DNA from: DASQZJ01 sp035638775
GTDB taxonomy: Bacteria > Pseudomonadota > Gammaproteobacteria > UBA5335 > SLRW01
DNA: 32,686 nt
Direction: 5' to 3'
Assembly (NCBI GenBank): GCA_035638775.1
Contig: DASQZJ010000038.1
Location: forward strand, 1 to 32,686
Translations under genes and position numbers: made by a program
The notes under the pieces: model-generated
The model's input: the letters and a program-made list of their open reading frames with translations, nothing else
Databases searched by the model: none
Told to the model about the DNA's origin: nothing
In this document: positions 30,989 through 32,686 of the stretch, one piece after another
Layout of the letters: every line of letters begins with the position of its first letter
How positions within the stretch are numbered: position 1 is the first letter of the stretch

Positions 30989-31349
30989 ACGGCGTACCTG
31001 CTCGTATCGAGACGTCGAGTTGACCGCCCGGCGAAGCCGCGGCGTGCGCGGGCCGCGATCTCCCGTGACGGTGACCGGCGGGGCGACCCCATGCCCCTGT
31101 CCGTCTCCTCTCGAACGAGTAAATCCAATGTATAAGCGATGCGCCGCGAACGCCAGCCCCCGGCGCAATGCGCGGATTTTCCCCGCGCAGGCGGAAAGCC
31201 CCGCGTGGTGCGGGGCTGACCGACGGCCCCCGGTTTTTGGCGGACGACGAGCGGCGCCCCGCGGCCGACCGGCGGTACCGGGATTGACCGCGGTGAGACC
31301 AGCCCGCATCTTGTATCCATCCCCGGTCCTGGCAGAGGAGAGAGCGGGC
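30989..31349. other. 361-bp divergent gap between methyltransferase and amidohydrolase genes
   Basis: No gene is evident. The gap holds CTCG-TAT-CGAG (31001-31011) and CTCG-AA-CGAG (31110-31119) dyads nearer the methyltransferase. Two hairpins lie on the amidohydrolase side: TGCGCGG/CCGCGCA (31169-31189) and AGCCCCGC/GCGGGGCT (31197-31217). The second is followed 11 nt later by a TTTTT run, so it could act as an attenuator or a poor terminator on the plus strand. Confidence 0.4.
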
Positions 31350-32513
31350 ATGGACCTGTTACAGCGGCTTTCCGGGCTTGACCAGGAGATGCGCGACTGG
31401 CGCCATCACCTGCACGCGCATCCCGAGCTGGCGTTCAAGGAGCGGGCCACCGCGGACTTCGTCGCGGGGCGGCTGGAAGACTTCGGGCTGGAAGTCACCC
31501 GCGGGATCGCCGGTACGGGCCTGGTGGGGACGCTGCGTAATGGTGATGGCCCGGCGGTCGCGCTGCGCGCCGACCTCGACGCCCTGCCGCTGCAGGAAGC
31601 CAGCGGTGCGAAGTGGAGCTCGCGCAACGAGGGCTGCATGCACGCCTGCGGCCACGACGGGCACGCCACGATGCTGCTCGGGGCGGCGCGCTACCTGTCC
31701 CGGGAGCCCGGGTTCACCGGTGCCGTGCATTTCGTCTTCCAGCCGGCCGAGGAGAGCGGCGGCGGCGGCGACGCAATGGTGCGCGACGGGCTGTTCGAGC
31801 GTTTCCCGGTGCGGGGGGTCTACGGCCTGCACAATGCGCCGCCGCTGCCGCGGGGCTGCTTCGCGATCCGCCAGGGACCGATGATGGCCTCCGCCGACGA
31901 CTTCCGCCTGCGTGTGCGCGGCCGCGGCTGCCACGCCGCCATGCCCGACCTGGGCCGCGACCCGGTGGTCGCGGCGGCCCACATCATTACCGCCCTGCAG
32001 ACCCTGCCCAGCCGGATGGTGGCCGGCACCGACGCGCTGGTGGTGAGCGTCACCCGGATGCAGGGCGGGACGACCTGGAACATCATCCCGGAGGAGGTGG
32101 TGCTGGAGGGCACGGTGCGCACGCTCAGGCCGGAGATCCGCGAGAAGGCCCGCGAAGCGATCGGGCGCGTCGCCGGGGGCGTGGGCAGCGGACTGGGAGT
32201 GGAGGTCGAGCTGGAATACAACGAGCTGTTCCCGGTCCTGGTCAACCATCCCCGCGAGACGGAGATCGCCGCCGAGGCGGCCGCCGCGGTCGTGGGGGCG
32301 GACAACGTCCTGCGCGACGTCGCCCCGACCATGGGTACCGAGGACTTCGCCCACATGCTCAATGCCATGCCCGGCAGCTACATCGTGATGGGCACCGGCG
32401 AGGAGGGCGTGGATCCCGCGTCCCTGCACAGCCCGCACTACGACTTCAACGACGACGCACTGACGCTGGGGGTCGCTTACTGGGTGACGCTGGCGCGGAA
32501 GGTGCTAGGGTAG
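31350..32513 (+). CDS. M20-family amidohydrolase (hippurate hydrolase/IAA-amino acid hydrolase type)
   Basis: This 387-residue metallo-amidohydrolase cleaves N-acyl amino acids or related amides in the cytoplasm. The motifs are RHHLHAHPELAF (18-29), RADLDALPLQE (73-83), the metal-binding MHACGHDGHATMLLG (97-111, Cys100 and His102), and FQPAEESGGGGDAM with catalytic and metal-binding E134-E135. The dimerisation-domain segments RGCHAAMPDLGRDPV and TRMQGGTTWNIIPEE are present, as are MGTEDFAHML and LHSPHYDFND near the end. The start at 31350 has GAGGAGAGAG upstream. The gene is divergent from the methyltransferase gene and ends 6 bp before an 8-bp tandem repeat. The specific acyl amino acid cannot be inferred. 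Confidence 0.94.
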   Translation: MDLLQRLSGLDQEMRDWRHHLHAHPELAFKERATADFVAGRLEDFGLEVTRGIAGTGLVGTLRNGDGPAVALRADLDALPLQEASGAKWSSRNEGCMHACGHDGHATMLLGAARYLSREPGFTGAVHFVFQPAEESGGGGDAMVRDGLFERFPVRGVYGLHNAPPLPRGCFAIRQGPMMASADDFRLRVRGRGCHAAMPDLGRDPVVAAAHIITALQTLPSRMVAGTDALVVSVTRMQGGTTWNIIPEEVVLEGTVRTLRPEIREKAREAIGRVAGGVGSGLGVEVELEYNELFPVLVNHPRETEIAAEAAAAVVGADNVLRDVAPTMGTEDFAHMLNAMPGSYIVMGTGEEGVDPASLHSPHYDFNDDALTLGVAYWVTLARKVLG

Positions 32514-32519
32514 GTAGTT

Positions 32520-32545
32520 TTAAGTTCTTAAGTTCTTAAGTTCTT
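32520..32545. repeat. Tandem 8-bp repeat TTAAGTTC, three copies plus two bases
   Basis: TTAAGTTC occurs at 32520-32527, 32528-32535 and 32536-32543, followed by TT. The stretch is AT-rich and starts 6 bp after the amidohydrolase stop. It abuts the presumed mobile-element sequence at the window end. Confidence 0.9.
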
Positions 32546-32574
32546 GGCTCCTCTGACATGGTTTGAGCCAATTT

Positions 32575-32686
32575 TCAGGTGAGCGCGTACAGGCCAAGGG
32601 GTGGTTCGGGCAGTGCGCTTTGGCGGATCTTGAGCTTGAAGTAGGTGGTATCGAGCAGGCCGCGGGCTCGCTTGCGGATCATGCCG
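32575..32686 (-). CDS. C-terminal 37 residues of an unassigned protein, possibly a transposase
   Basis: On the minus strand a frame enters from beyond the window and ends at TGA (32577-32575). The visible residues include RKRARGLLDTTYFKLKIRQ and finish EPPLGLYALT. The basic, aromatic character resembles a transposase tail, but I cannot assign an IS family. Downstream of the stop is a TTGGCTC/GAGCCAA hairpin (32544-32571), then the 8-bp tandem repeat, an arrangement that would fit the end of an insertion sequence. The gene start, the other IS end and any target duplication are outside the window. Confidence 0.4.
   Translation of the reverse strand, partial: GMIRKRARGLLDTTYFKLKIRQSALPEPPLGLYALT

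Noticed and set aside
32520..32545. CRISPR-like or origin-like repeat
   Set aside because: The units are 8 bp and contiguous without spacers, so this is a simple tandem repeat, not a CRISPR array or typical iteron set.

Overview
This window is GC-rich (roughly two thirds G+C by eye), densely coded chromosomal DNA. CorA (almost identical to the enterobacterial protein in its last 60 residues), class A PBP1A, a DacA-type protein, AlkB, the DUF1329 and DUF1302 proteins and a TsdBA-like cytochrome together point to a gammaproteobacterium with hydrocarbon and reduced-sulfur metabolism. I cannot fix the genus from the sequence. The window looks like ordinary chromosome carrying several accessory metabolic cassettes. 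The only sign of a mobile element is at the extreme right end.

Layout. 1-1103: 3' part of a DUF1329 gene, closed by a strong terminator. 1174-3268 (-): corA and a CaCA-family cation exchanger, with a nested inverted repeat in front of corA. 3371-7092 (+): a DacA-type penicillin-binding protein with two altered active-site motifs, then PBP1A. 7107-11440 (-): an OYE-family reductase, a four-haem TsdBA-like cytochrome, an orphan periplasmic binding protein and an exported DsrE-like protein, with a divergent LysR gene at 11600. 12767-17927 (+): an APC permease, a TauD/TfdA dioxygenase, an AraC regulator and alkB. Two tandem 17-nt repeats sit between the AraC gene and alkB. 18063-19468 (-): a CcdA-like protein and a universal stress protein, the latter behind an FNR/Anr-like box. 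19750: an unassigned 107-aa protein. 20144-26805 (-): a DUF1302 outer-membrane protein downstream of an RND permease and its adaptor. 26862-30988: two methyltransferases, a small membrane protein and a Baeyer-Villiger-type flavoprotein. 31350-32513 (+): an M20 amidohydrolase. 32520-32686: 8-bp tandem repeats and the tail of an unassigned, possibly transposase, gene.

How the genes may work together (inference). The LysR/DsrE/binding-protein/TsdBA block reads as a periplasmic cassette oxidising reduced sulfur, and it is my best candidate for a poorly described system. Its binding protein has no permease gene nearby, so it may deliver or sense a sulfur compound rather than import one. AraC plus AlkB is an alkane-hydroxylation unit with a visible candidate operator. 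DUF1302 and RND/adaptor may form one envelope transport system. The intergenic regions are unusually rich in clear dyad symmetries (corA leader, RND operon, DUF1302, the small membrane protein, and a 107-bp inverted repeat at 28308-28414).
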